A stretch of DNA of 6,708 bases from NCBI GenBank assembly GCA_963578885.1, contig CAUZEQ010000272.1:1-6708 (forward strand). Direction: 5' to 3'. A model generated the notes under the pieces. It did not search any database, was not told the DNA's origin, and saw only the letters and a list, made by a program, of their open reading frames with translations. The translations under genes and the position numbers were made by a program. Origin of the DNA: UBA8437 sp963578885 (GTDB lineage: Bacteria; Planctomycetota; Planctomycetia; Planctomycetales; Planctomycetaceae). Below, one piece after another: positions 1 to 6,708 of this stretch (position 1 is the first letter of the stretch; each line of letters begins with the position of its first letter).

Positions 1-1015
1 TGAGTCCGCCGTGTGCGTCCCAGTAGTTGCGAGGGTAACTGTGGTTGACCTGGATGAACCTCACGCCACTCTCGGCCAACCTCCGAGCCATCAGGCACTC
101 GCGACCATACTCATCGGTCGGCCCACCACCGATCCCGTACAACGCCAGCGTCTCCTTCGACTCCTTCGACAGGTCGAACACCTCGGGGATGGCCGTCTGC
201 ATCCGGAACGCCGTTTCGAATGCCCGGATCCGAGCCTCCAGCCTCGCGTCGGCACCCGTCTCGACCAGGAACTCGCGGTTGGCCGCGGCCAGCAGGTCCA
301 GCTGACGTCGCTGCAGGACCTGGGGCCGACCGGGGGTGACATTCGACACGGCGGCGGTCCGAGGAAACTCGCCGTTGCCATCACCGATGCTGGTTCCCTG
401 GAAGCTGGCCGCCAGGAACGCCGAGCCGAAGTTCTGCGTCCCGCCGTGATAGATCGACGGGGTCAGAGTGATGAATCCCGGCAGGTCACGGTTCTCGGAT
501 CCCAACCCGTAAAGCGTCCACGCGCCCAGGCTCGGACGGTTCAGCACCCCGTCGCCGGTGTTCAGCCTCAGGCAGGCGGGCCCATGAGACACCTCGTTGC
601 CGCCGCTGATCGAGTTGATCACGCAGATGTCGTCGATCACCGAGCCGATGCGGGGAAACAGCTCGCTGACCCGCACCCCGCTCTCGCCGTGCGACTCGAA
701 TTTCCAGGGCGAGCCCAGCAGGTTGCCCGTCACGGCGAACTCGAAGTCCGGCTTGTCGAACGGGACCGCCTGCCCACTCCGCTTGCTCAACTCGGGCTTC
801 TCATCAAACGTGTCGACGTGTGACATCCCGCCGTGCAGGAACAGGAAGATCACTCGCTTGGCAGTTGGGGCAAAGTGAGACGCCCGGGGTGCCATCGGGT
901 CGACACCCGCGGCGATCGAATCTTCGCCGAGCATCGCGGCGGCTGCGGTGGCACCAAAGCCGCAGGCGATCCGACCCAGGGCGTGACGGCGATTGAACAG
1001 GGGAACGGTTTTCAT
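1..1015 (-). CDS. DUF1501 domain-containing exported protein (3' end outside window)
   Basis: The reading frame starts at ATG 1015-1013 and stays open for 338 codons to the left edge. DUF1501 proteins usually run to roughly 430-480 residues, so the C-terminal quarter or so is missing. Residues 1-30 look like a twin-arginine signal: R9-R10 followed by a small, hydrophobic stretch rich in Ala and Gly, which is usual for this family. The mature part opens with the family motif HGGMSHVDTFDEKP at 61-74, followed by S-GGNEVSHGPA near 137-147, and reaches the conserved segment GVRFIQVN and WDAHGG (332-337) just before the edge. Pfam places DUF1501 in the alkaline phosphatase/sulfatase-like clan, but no activity is established for this group. 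The start lies four bases after the stop of the DUF1549/DUF1553 gene and has no visible Shine-Dalgarno sequence, so translation is probably coupled. Family assignment is firm; function is unknown. Confidence 0.93.
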   Translation of the reverse strand, partial: MKTVPLFNRRHALGRIACGFGATAAAAMLGEDSIAAGVDPMAPRASHFAPTAKRVIFLFLHGGMSHVDTFDEKPELSKRSGQAVPFDKPDFEFAVTGNLLGSPWKFESHGESGVRVSELFPRIGSVIDDICVINSISGGNEVSHGPACLRLNTGDGVLNRPSLGAWTLYGLGSENRDLPGFITLTPSIYHGGTQNFGSAFLAASFQGTSIGDGNGEFPRTAAVSNVTPGRPQVLQRRQLDLLAAANREFLVETGADARLEARIRAFETAFRMQTAIPEVFDLSKESKETLALYGIGGGPTDEYGRECLMARRLAESGVRFIQVNHSYPRNYWDAHGGL

Positions 1016-1019
1016 GAGA

Positions 1020-3866
1020 TTACCGCAGGTAGAGGAATTCGTTTCGGCAGAACAGTGTCTGGGCAAAGCTGCTCCACGCGGCCAGCCGCTTCGCCTCGGG
1101 TGTCCCCGCCGCCTCGGCTGCCACCACCGCCGCCAGAAACTCGCTCACCCGTTTCAACTCGCCCGGCCGCGGGCCTCGGCCCAACGCCAGTCGGTAGGCC
1201 AGAGCAATCCGCTCGGCCTCGTCGGTACCTGGGGCCGAGAGGACCCGCTGGGCCAGTGCAGCAGAGTTCTCGAGCACGAAGGGGTGGTTGAGCAGGAACA
1301 GCGACTGGGAGGGGACGGTGGTGTCGTTGCGTCGAGTGACGATGCCGTTGGGATCGGCGGCGTCAAAGAGCGTGAGGATGTCGGGCATGGCGTTGCGGAC
1401 CACCGGCAGGAAGATGCTCCGCCGCCTCGAATCGCTGTAGAACGGATCGTCGGAACGGACCCGGTTGGGCCGGAAGGTCGGCCGCTTCTTGTCGATCACC
1501 TCGCCCCGCTCGAACAGGAACTCGCCGGTCTCGGACCCGCCCGGTGCCAGGTCCAGCCGACCACTGACGGCCAGCACCGCGTCCCGCAACGCCTCGGCAT
1601 CCAGCCGCTCCAGCGGCATCGTCCACAACAGGCGGTTGTTGGGATCGAGTTCTCGTGCGGCTGCGGTGGCCTCGCTCGCCATGCGGCTGGACTGCATGTA
1701 GGTGCTCGAGAGCACCATCCGCCGATGCAGACTCTTGATGCTCCAGCCACTCTTCACGAAATCGGCGGCCAGCCAGTCGAGCAGCCCCGGATGGCTGGGC
1801 AACTCGCCCCGCTTGCCGAAGTTGTCGCTGGTGGCGACCAGCCCGGTGCCAAAGTGGTTCTGCCAGATGCGGTTGACCAGCACGCGAGCGGTGAGGGGAT
1901 GATCGGGCGAGGCGATCCAGCGAGCCAGTTCCAAGCGACCGCTGGAAGAGGTCGTCAGCGGCTTATGACCCTCGCCTGCGATCACCTGCAGGAATCGCCG
2001 CGGAGCGAAGACACCGGGGTCCTTGCGATCGCCCCGCTGGTGGACTCGGAGGGTCACCGGAGTGGACTCGACGGGAGCCATCACCATCACCGGCTCCAGC
2101 CCCTTCACCTCCAGCTTCCACTCCTGGAACATCGTCGCGTTGCGGTTCTCGTCCTGGAACACCTCGGTGCTGCGGAAGATGCTCGCCAGCGAGTAGTAGT
2201 CGACCGTGGGGATCGAATCGAACTTGTGGTCGTGACAGCGTGCGCATCCGATCGTGAGCCCCAGGAAGGCCCGGCCGGTGACGTCGAGCTGATCGGCGAC
2301 GATGTCGAGCCGAGACTGCTCCTTGTCGGTCTCGGCCAACGCCTTGGGTCCCAGCATCAAGAATCCGGTCGCCACCACCGCGTCGACGCGTGCCTGGCCG
2401 GTCTTGCCCGGCAGCAGGTCACCGGCCAGTTGCTCGATCACGAACTCGTTGTACGGCTTGTCGGTGTTCAGTGACTTGATCACGTAATCGCGGTACCGCC
2501 AGGCGTAGCGCATCACGACGTTGCCGTCGTTGGCGGTCGACTCGGCGTAGCGGACCACGTCGAGCCAGTGCCGCGCCCAGCGTTCGCCGTAGCGGGGCGA
2601 GGCCAGCAGCTCCTCGACCACCGATCCCAGTGCCTCGAGATCGCTCCGCTTGTCGGCCAGGAACGCGTCGATCCGGCCGGGAGTCGGCGGCAGCCCGGTC
2701 AGGTCGAACGTGACCCGGCGGATCAACGTGGCGCGGTCGGCTGGCGGCGATGGCTTCAGGCCGGCGGCTTCCAGCCGGACCAGCACAAACCGATCAATCG
2801 GCGACTTGCTCCATAAGGCGTCGGCGACCTCGGGCAATTCCGGCTGCTTGACCGGCCGGAAGGCCCAGTAGTTCTTCTCTTCGTCACTGAATCGCCGTGT
2901 CGAGGCTTCGAACATCCGGGGCATCACCACCCCGTACCGCGTCGCCAGTTCCGCCTCCAACCCCCGCCGCTGCCGATCACTCAGCACGCGGTCAAACACG
3001 ATCACCTCGGACAGGTCGCCCTGGAATCCGCCGGCCCAGGCTTGGGGCCGACCCAGTGCGACACCGTGTTCGGGCCGCAACTGCACGTCGGGCACGACCG
3101 CGGTCCCGGTTGGGTCTCGACCCCACGCCTGCTTCGAGGACTGTCCATTGAGCCAGAAGCGGGTACCGGGGGTCCAGGGACCCTTTTTGCGAGTGATGAT
3201 CAGGATGTTGGGCTGGTCATAGAGTACCTGGGCCGAGCCGGGCCCCATCGAGGCGTCGTGTGACCAGCCGCCGGCCAGGTCGAGCTGGTTCTTGTCGGTC
3301 TCGAGTTCGATCAGCACCGACAGCGGCTTGCCCGGGTTCCCGGCGGCCGCCGGGTTCCCCACCATCAGGATGTTTTCGTAACGGTAACGATAACGCTTGG
3401 CACCACGGCGGACGAACTGGCCGACGATCACGATCGTGAAGTCGGCGTCTCCGGTCAGCCCGAGGCTTCGGTCGGGCGAGGCGGCCAGGCCGTTTTCGTG
3501 TACGAATCGCACCGCCGGTGTGCCGTTGACCTTGCTGCGCTTGATCCACACAGGTGCGGTGCCCGTGCCATTGGTGCGGACTCCCCGGGTGATCGTCAAG
3601 TCGTGGCCGCGGCCGCTGGAATCGGGCCAGACCACCACCGGCCCGCCATCGGCAACCTGCAGCCGGTCGGCTCGAAGCCACAGCCGCAGCGACTTGGCCA
3701 ACTCGGGCGAGTCCGCTGCGATCACCTCGTCAACCCGCTGTGACGCTTCGGCGTCTGCCGGCTTCGCATCGGCCGCGTCAGCCGCCTCTGGCAATGAAGC
3801 GCCAGGCCATGCCAGCAGCAACGCCAACAGCATCGAGGCAGCCAAGAGGATCGGTCGAGAAACCAT
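1020..3866 (-). CDS. LamG-DUF1549-DUF1553 (PSCyt2/PSD1) exported protein with one CxxCH motif
   Basis: This is a complete gene of 948 residues. I chose the ATG at 3866-3864 because it is followed at once by a Sec-type signal peptide (residues 1 to about 24, hydrophobic core ILLAASMLLALLLAW). The frame is open 175 codons further upstream, but that extension runs into the divergent gene and has no protein-like character. Domains in order: a LamG/concanavalin-like region (about 55-320, with LRLWLRAD, VVVWPDSSGRGHDL and GDLSEVIVFDRVLS); a YWAFRPV linker at 333-339; DUF1549/PSCyt2 (about 353-570, with SPIDRFVL, FDLTGLPP and ERWARHWLDVVRYAES); and DUF1553/PSD1 (about 640-925, with LARWIASPDHPLTARVLVNR and RRNDTTVPSQSLFLLNHP). 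C541, C544 and H545 form a CxxCH motif in the context GCARCHDHKFD, typical of DUF1549. Many relatives instead begin with a PSCyt1 heme domain; here LamG takes that place. The protein probably acts in the envelope with the DUF1501 product encoded next. Its substrate is unknown; LamG suggests carbohydrate or protein binding. Confidence 0.95.
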   Translation of the reverse strand: MVSRPILLAASMLLALLLAWPGASLPEAADAADAKPADAEASQRVDEVIAADSPELAKSLRLWLRADRLQVADGGPVVVWPDSSGRGHDLTITRGVRTNGTGTAPVWIKRSKVNGTPAVRFVHENGLAASPDRSLGLTGDADFTIVIVGQFVRRGAKRYRYRYENILMVGNPAAAGNPGKPLSVLIELETDKNQLDLAGGWSHDASMGPGSAQVLYDQPNILIITRKKGPWTPGTRFWLNGQSSKQAWGRDPTGTAVVPDVQLRPEHGVALGRPQAWAGGFQGDLSEVIVFDRVLSDRQRRGLEAELATRYGVVMPRMFEASTRRFSDEEKNYWAFRPVKQPELPEVADALWSKSPIDRFVLVRLEAAGLKPSPPADRATLIRRVTFDLTGLPPTPGRIDAFLADKRSDLEALGSVVEELLASPRYGERWARHWLDVVRYAESTANDGNVVMRYAWRYRDYVIKSLNTDKPYNEFVIEQLAGDLLPGKTGQARVDAVVATGFLMLGPKALAETDKEQSRLDIVADQLDVTGRAFLGLTIGCARCHDHKFDSIPTVDYYSLASIFRSTEVFQDENRNATMFQEWKLEVKGLEPVMVMAPVESTPVTLRVHQRGDRKDPGVFAPRRFLQVIAGEGHKPLTTSSSGRLELARWIASPDHPLTARVLVNRIWQNHFGTGLVATSDNFGKRGELPSHPGLLDWLAADFVKSGWSIKSLHRRMVLSSTYMQSSRMASEATAAARELDPNNRLLWTMPLERLDAEALRDAVLAVSGRLDLAPGGSETGEFLFERGEVIDKKRPTFRPNRVRSDDPFYSDSRRRSIFLPVVRNAMPDILTLFDAADPNGIVTRRNDTTVPSQSLFLLNHPFVLENSAALAQRVLSAPGTDEAERIALAYRLALGRGPRPGELKRVSEFLAAVVAAEAAGTPEAKRLAAWSSFAQTLFCRNEFLYLR
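3378..3395. repeat. Hexamer microrepeat, three copies, inside the LamG region
   Basis: Three tandem hexamers (GTAACG, GTAACG, ATAACG on the plus strand) lie in frame within the LamG-encoding part of the minus-strand gene. They encode alternating Arg-Tyr at residues 158-163 (RYRYRY). The third copy differs by one base. The tract is probably a small slippage-derived insertion in a surface loop. It is short enough that chance plus codon bias could also explain it. Confidence 0.5.
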
Positions 3867-3885
3867 GGCTGGATCCGGGCCGGGA

Positions 3886-3899
3886 GATCTGGTCAGATC
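3886..3899. promoter_or_regulatory. Small dyad (GATCT-4-AGATC), possible operator
   Basis: GATCT at 3886-3890 and AGATC at 3895-3899 are perfect inverted arms of five bases around a four-base spacer. The dyad is centred about 27 bases upstream of the DUF1549/DUF1553 start codon, a position where a regulator could act on that operon. Five-base arms are short and could arise by chance. No regulator is encoded in the window. Confidence 0.25.
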
Positions 3900-3958
3900 A
3901 GGAGGCTTCAATCTACCAAAGACCCCCACGCGCAGAAAACAACACTGCGACTGGCTCA

Positions 3959-3975
3959 CTCGCCCCCTGGGCGAG
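3959..3975. repeat. GC-rich hairpin (7-bp stem, 3-nt loop) upstream of the propeller-cytochrome gene
   Basis: CTCGCCC at 3959-3965 and GGGCGAG at 3969-3975 form a perfect seven-base stem with the loop CCT. It ends 33 bases before the start codon at 4009, so it could lie in the 5' leader of that mRNA or in its promoter. No T-tract follows on either strand, so it is not an ordinary intrinsic terminator. A role in leader structure or regulator binding is possible but unproven. Confidence 0.4.
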
Positions 3976-4008
3976 GGTGCCTGTCCCGGCCCAACCAGAA
4001 ACATCCCA

Positions 4009-6708
4009 ATGACCCGAACCGCCATCCTCTTGACCCTCGCGGCCGTACTGTGCTCGAGCCTGTTCCCTGCCCAGGATCGGGCAGAAGCGGAATCCAGGGC
4101 AGGCGATGCCCGGCAAGCCGACACAACGGCGGATGCCCCCAAGACGACACCCCCGGCAGTTGGGCATTCGTCGTTCATGAGCCCACATGCAAAGCCGATC
4201 GCCTTCAGCGGCGGCCGGGTCTTCGTCGCCAACACGCCGGCGGACACCGTCGATGTCATCGACCCGGCCACCCGCAAGGTTACCACCCGCATCCCCGTCG
4301 GCATCGACCCCGTCGGCCTGGCCGTGCGGCCCGACGGCAAGGAACTCTGGGTCGCCAACCACGTTTCCGATTCACTCAGCGTGATCGACACCGACTTCGA
4401 CAGCCCGACCTATCTCCATGTCATCGCCACCGTCCAGGACTTCAACCCCACCACCAAGGCGACCCGCTTCGATGAACCCATCGGCATCGCGTTCGCCAGC
4501 AACGAGAAGGCCTACGTGGCACTGTCCTCGGAAAACACCATCGCGGTGATCGATGTCGCCAGCCGCAAGGTCACCGGGCGACTGCCAATCAACGCCCAGG
4601 ACCCTCGAGCCATCACGGTCCGAGGTAACCGGCTGTACGTGATCCCGTTCGAATCCAACAACAAGACACAACTCTCCGGCGGCACCAAGCCGCTCGACGG
4701 CAAACTCAAGACCTTCGACGCCTACCAGCACTCGATCCGTGTCAACAACGTGCTGTCGCTCGGGCATGTCGTCGACATCATCAAGCACCCCAGGGTTCCC
4801 GATCGCGACCTCTACGTCTTCGACACCCGGAGTGATCGTCTGCTCAAGACCGTCGACACGCTCGGCACGCTGCTGTATGGACTCACCGTCGATTCGTCGG
4901 GAGAGGTCTTCATCGCCCAGGCCGATGCCCGCAACGACGCCAACGGCAAGTCGGGTACGAAGAAGCACGGGCTGAAGGAACTCGAAAACCGTGCCTTTCT
5001 GAACCAGGTGACCCGAGTCGCGTTTGAGGACGGGACACCGCAGCAGCCGGAGTTCATCGAACTCGAGCCGCTGCCGCCGGAGCACCCCGAGCCGGGCCAG
5101 GCACTGGCCACGCCGTATGCGATCCAGGTCAGCGACGACGATTCCACGCTGTTCGTCTCAGCCGCCGGTTCCGACACGCTGTTCTCCCTCGATGCCGAAA
5201 CCGGCCAGGTGCTGGGCCGAGCCGATGTCGGTGCGGTGCCGCGGGGGATCGCGCTGGAGTCGTCCGACACCGGCAAGGCGACCTGGGCCTGGGTGCTCAA
5301 CGCCGTCGCCAACACCGTGTCCCTGGTCGACGTGGCCGACCCGACCGCGCTCGAAGTCGTTGCCACCGTGCGGCTGGAAGACCCCACCGACCCGGATGTC
5401 AAACGCGGACGGATCGCCTTCAACACCGCCTCGGCGTCCACCACCGAAACCTACTCATGTGCCAGCTGTCACCCCGACGGCCACACCGACCAGTTGCTGT
5501 GGGTGCTCAACACCCCGATCGTCACCGGCGGCAACCAGATCATGCCCCGCTCGACGATGCCGGTTCGCGGGCTGCGTGACACCGAGCCGTTTCACTGGGA
5601 CGGCATCCCCGGTGACCCCTACGGCGGCAACAACAGTGCCAGCATTCGCAAGCACGTCGAACCCAACAGCCGACTGGGCGATCCCGAAAGCAGCGCGCGG
5701 CACCTGATCGACGGGGCCATGGCCAACACGATGATGAGGGTCGGAGACACGGCGAAGAACGACGAGGGCAAAGCGGGACAGCTGTCGGCCGGCGATCGGG
5801 ATGCGATGGCCCAGTTCATCCTCAGCGTCACCTACCCTCCCGCACAAAGACGTGCCTACACCAATGTCGTGTCGAACCGGGCCAGAGACGGGTTCGAGCT
5901 GTTTCACGTCAAGGGGGACAACGATCCCGGGAAACGAAAGCCCAACATCTGTGGAAACTGCCACCGCATGCCGTTCCAGGTCAGCACCAACACGCCGGGA
6001 ACCGGGATGGACGCACCGACCTGGCGAGGAGCCTACGACCGCTGGCTGATCCTGCCGCAGGGACGACTCAATATCATCGACTTTGACTTCTACCGCAGGA
6101 TCGCCGAACGGGGTGCACCCGAACGGAGTGTCTGGCGGATGTCGTGGGGAGGCCGACGGCGGTTCGATCCGGTTTGGGACATGGTGCTCGAGAACAGCAC
6201 CGGGTTCTCCGGGTCCTTCGCCCGTCAGGTCACTCTCAATAAAGCCTCGATAAAGGATGATCTGACCACCGACCTGCTGGATGCACTCGAACAGTCCGCC
6301 AGCGAAGCCGCCGTTGTGCTCGAGGTCCACGGAGCGTTCATAAACGGGACGACAGCCGCACCGGTGAACCTGCGATTCCGTGAAGGTGCCTACATCGAGA
6401 TCGGTGGCCGCCAACGCAGGCCGTTTTCTCGAGACGAGCTGATGTCGTCGGCAGCGAAGGGCCGCTTCGTCGGCACCTTCACCGCCGGACTCGGCACCAC
6501 CGTCGATCTCAACCACCCGCAGCCCGCACTTTGGACGCCGGGCCCCATCCATCCACAACGGGGACGACAAAAGTTCCCGGTCTTGCGCGACGGCAAGACC
6601 AGCATGACGATCAGCGGACGACACATCCGAACAGGAGCCCGCGTGGTCGTCGACGGACGACGCGTGCCCGGCTCGATCACGATCGACCGCGAGGTCGTGA
6701 CCATCGCG
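4009..6708 (+). CDS. Exported YVTN beta-propeller protein with two c-type heme sites (3' end outside window)
   Basis: The frame opens at ATG 4009 and runs uninterrupted for 900 codons to the right edge. Residues 1-27 form a Sec signal peptide (TAILLTLAAVLCSSLF core). Cys15 lacks a good lipobox, so lipidation is unlikely. Residues about 62-455 hold YVTN/YncE-type propeller blades, recognisable from repeats such as RVFVANTPADTVDVIDPATR, ELWVANHVSDSLSVID and ENTIAVIDVASRKV. Two c-type heme motifs follow: C484-C487-H488 (CASCHPDGHTD) and C648-C651-H652 (CGNCHRMPF). Downstream of the first are M512, M517 and FHWDG at 528-532, as in di-heme cytochrome c peroxidase/MauG-like domains. Downstream of the second are M667 and PTWRGAYDRW. 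Residues 865-899 (SMTISGRHIRTGARVVVDGR) resemble the start of an IPT/TIG beta-sandwich. The likely site is periplasm or cell surface, with an electron-transfer or peroxidase-like role. The substrate is unknown. No frameshift was seen in a codon-by-codon reading. Confidence 0.92.
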   Translation, partial: MTRTAILLTLAAVLCSSLFPAQDRAEAESRAGDARQADTTADAPKTTPPAVGHSSFMSPHAKPIAFSGGRVFVANTPADTVDVIDPATRKVTTRIPVGIDPVGLAVRPDGKELWVANHVSDSLSVIDTDFDSPTYLHVIATVQDFNPTTKATRFDEPIGIAFASNEKAYVALSSENTIAVIDVASRKVTGRLPINAQDPRAITVRGNRLYVIPFESNNKTQLSGGTKPLDGKLKTFDAYQHSIRVNNVLSLGHVVDIIKHPRVPDRDLYVFDTRSDRLLKTVDTLGTLLYGLTVDSSGEVFIAQADARNDANGKSGTKKHGLKELENRAFLNQVTRVAFEDGTPQQPEFIELEPLPPEHPEPGQALATPYAIQVSDDDSTLFVSAAGSDTLFSLDAETGQVLGRADVGAVPRGIALESSDTGKATWAWVLNAVANTVSLVDVADPTALEVVATVRLEDPTDPDVKRGRIAFNTASASTTETYSCASCHPDGHTDQLLWVLNTPIVTGGNQIMPRSTMPVRGLRDTEPFHWDGIPGDPYGGNNSASIRKHVEPNSRLGDPESSARHLIDGAMANTMMRVGDTAKNDEGKAGQLSAGDRDAMAQFILSVTYPPAQRRAYTNVVSNRARDGFELFHVKGDNDPGKRKPNICGNCHRMPFQVSTNTPGTGMDAPTWRGAYDRWLILPQGRLNIIDFDFYRRIAERGAPERSVWRMSWGGRRRFDPVWDMVLENSTGFSGSFARQVTLNKASIKDDLTTDLLDALEQSASEAAVVLEVHGAFINGTTAAPVNLRFREGAYIEIGGRQRRPFSRDELMSSAAKGRFVGTFTAGLGTTVDLNHPQPALWTPGPIHPQRGRQKFPVLRDGKTSMTISGRHIRTGARVVVDGRRVPGSITIDREVVTIA

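Larger units (their letters stand above)
3867..4008. promoter_or_regulatory. Divergent intergenic region with promoters for both transcription units
   Basis: These 142 bases separate the start codons of two divergently oriented genes, so the promoters and 5' untranslated regions of both must lie here or extend into the coding ends. No convincing sigma-70 -35/-10 pair is visible on either strand; the nearest candidate on the minus strand (TTGTTT, then TAGATT, about 21 bases apart) is poor in sequence and spacing. An AGGAGG at 3900-3905 on the plus strand has no start codon at a usable distance. Neither start codon is preceded by a good Shine-Dalgarno sequence, which is common in planctomycetes. 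The region has two dyads, annotated separately. That it holds promoters follows from layout, not from a recognised motif. Confidence 0.55.

Noticed and set aside
11..823. 270-codon open frame on the plus strand
   Set aside because: It is antisense to the DUF1501 gene and has no recognisable motifs.
993..2474. 493-codon open frame on the plus strand
   Set aside because: It lies antisense to the well-supported DUF1549/DUF1553 gene; its product is low-complexity and rich in Gln, His, Arg and Gly with no family motifs, as expected for a high-GC shadow frame.
3900..3905. AGGAGG on the plus strand as a ribosome binding site
   Set aside because: No ATG, GTG or TTG lies at a suitable distance downstream, and the real start at 4009 is more than 100 bases away.
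3959..3975. The GC-rich hairpin as an intrinsic terminator
   Set aside because: No T-tract follows the stem on either strand, and it sits between two diverging start codons, where no transcript is expected to end.
4009..4060. Lipoprotein signal at Cys15 of the propeller protein
   Set aside because: The residues before the Cys are A-V-L; a Leu at -1 does not fit the lipobox, which needs a small residue there.
3867..4391. A 175-codon N-terminal extension of the DUF1549/DUF1553 frame on the minus strand
   Set aside because: It overlaps the divergent gene from 4009 on, lacks any recognisable domain, and would bury the clear signal peptide that begins at 3866.
5455..6624. 389-codon open frame on the minus strand
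   Set aside because: It is antisense to the heme-propeller coding sequence, which has two CxxCH motifs and clear family features. The minus product shows no domain signature.

Overview
The window comes from a high-GC bacterium, almost certainly a member of the Planctomycetota. The main evidence is a DUF1549/DUF1553 protein (PSCyt2 and PSD1 domains) followed immediately by a DUF1501 protein. This pair is greatly expanded in planctomycete genomes and uncommon elsewhere. Third codon positions are strongly G/C in all three genes, and none has a clear Shine-Dalgarno sequence.

Layout: (1) Bases 1-1015, minus strand: a DUF1501 protein with a twin-arginine-like export signal; its C-terminus runs off the left edge. 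(2) Bases 1020-3866, minus strand: a 948-residue exported protein with a LamG-like domain, then DUF1549 with one CxxCH motif, then DUF1553. It lies directly upstream of the DUF1501 gene with four bases between them, so the two form an operon. (3) Bases 3867-4008: a 142-base divergent intergenic region that must hold the promoters of both transcription units. It contains two small dyads. (4) Bases 4009-6708, plus strand: a 900-codon open 3' fragment of an exported protein with a YVTN-type beta-propeller, two CxxCH c-type heme sites and an IPT/TIG-like C-terminal stretch; its 3' end runs off the right edge.

All three products carry export signals, and two have c-type heme motifs, so the locus encodes a set of envelope proteins. 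The biochemical roles of DUF1501, DUF1549 and DUF1553 are not established. A joint role in periplasmic redox chemistry or in processing a polymer bound by the LamG domain is inference from architecture only. I saw no tRNA, rRNA, CRISPR array, insertion sequence or clear phage or transfer signature. The other long open frames in the window are antisense or out-of-frame shadows produced by high GC content. Nothing here proves an undescribed system; the most unusual items are the domain architectures of the two large proteins and their divergent pairing.
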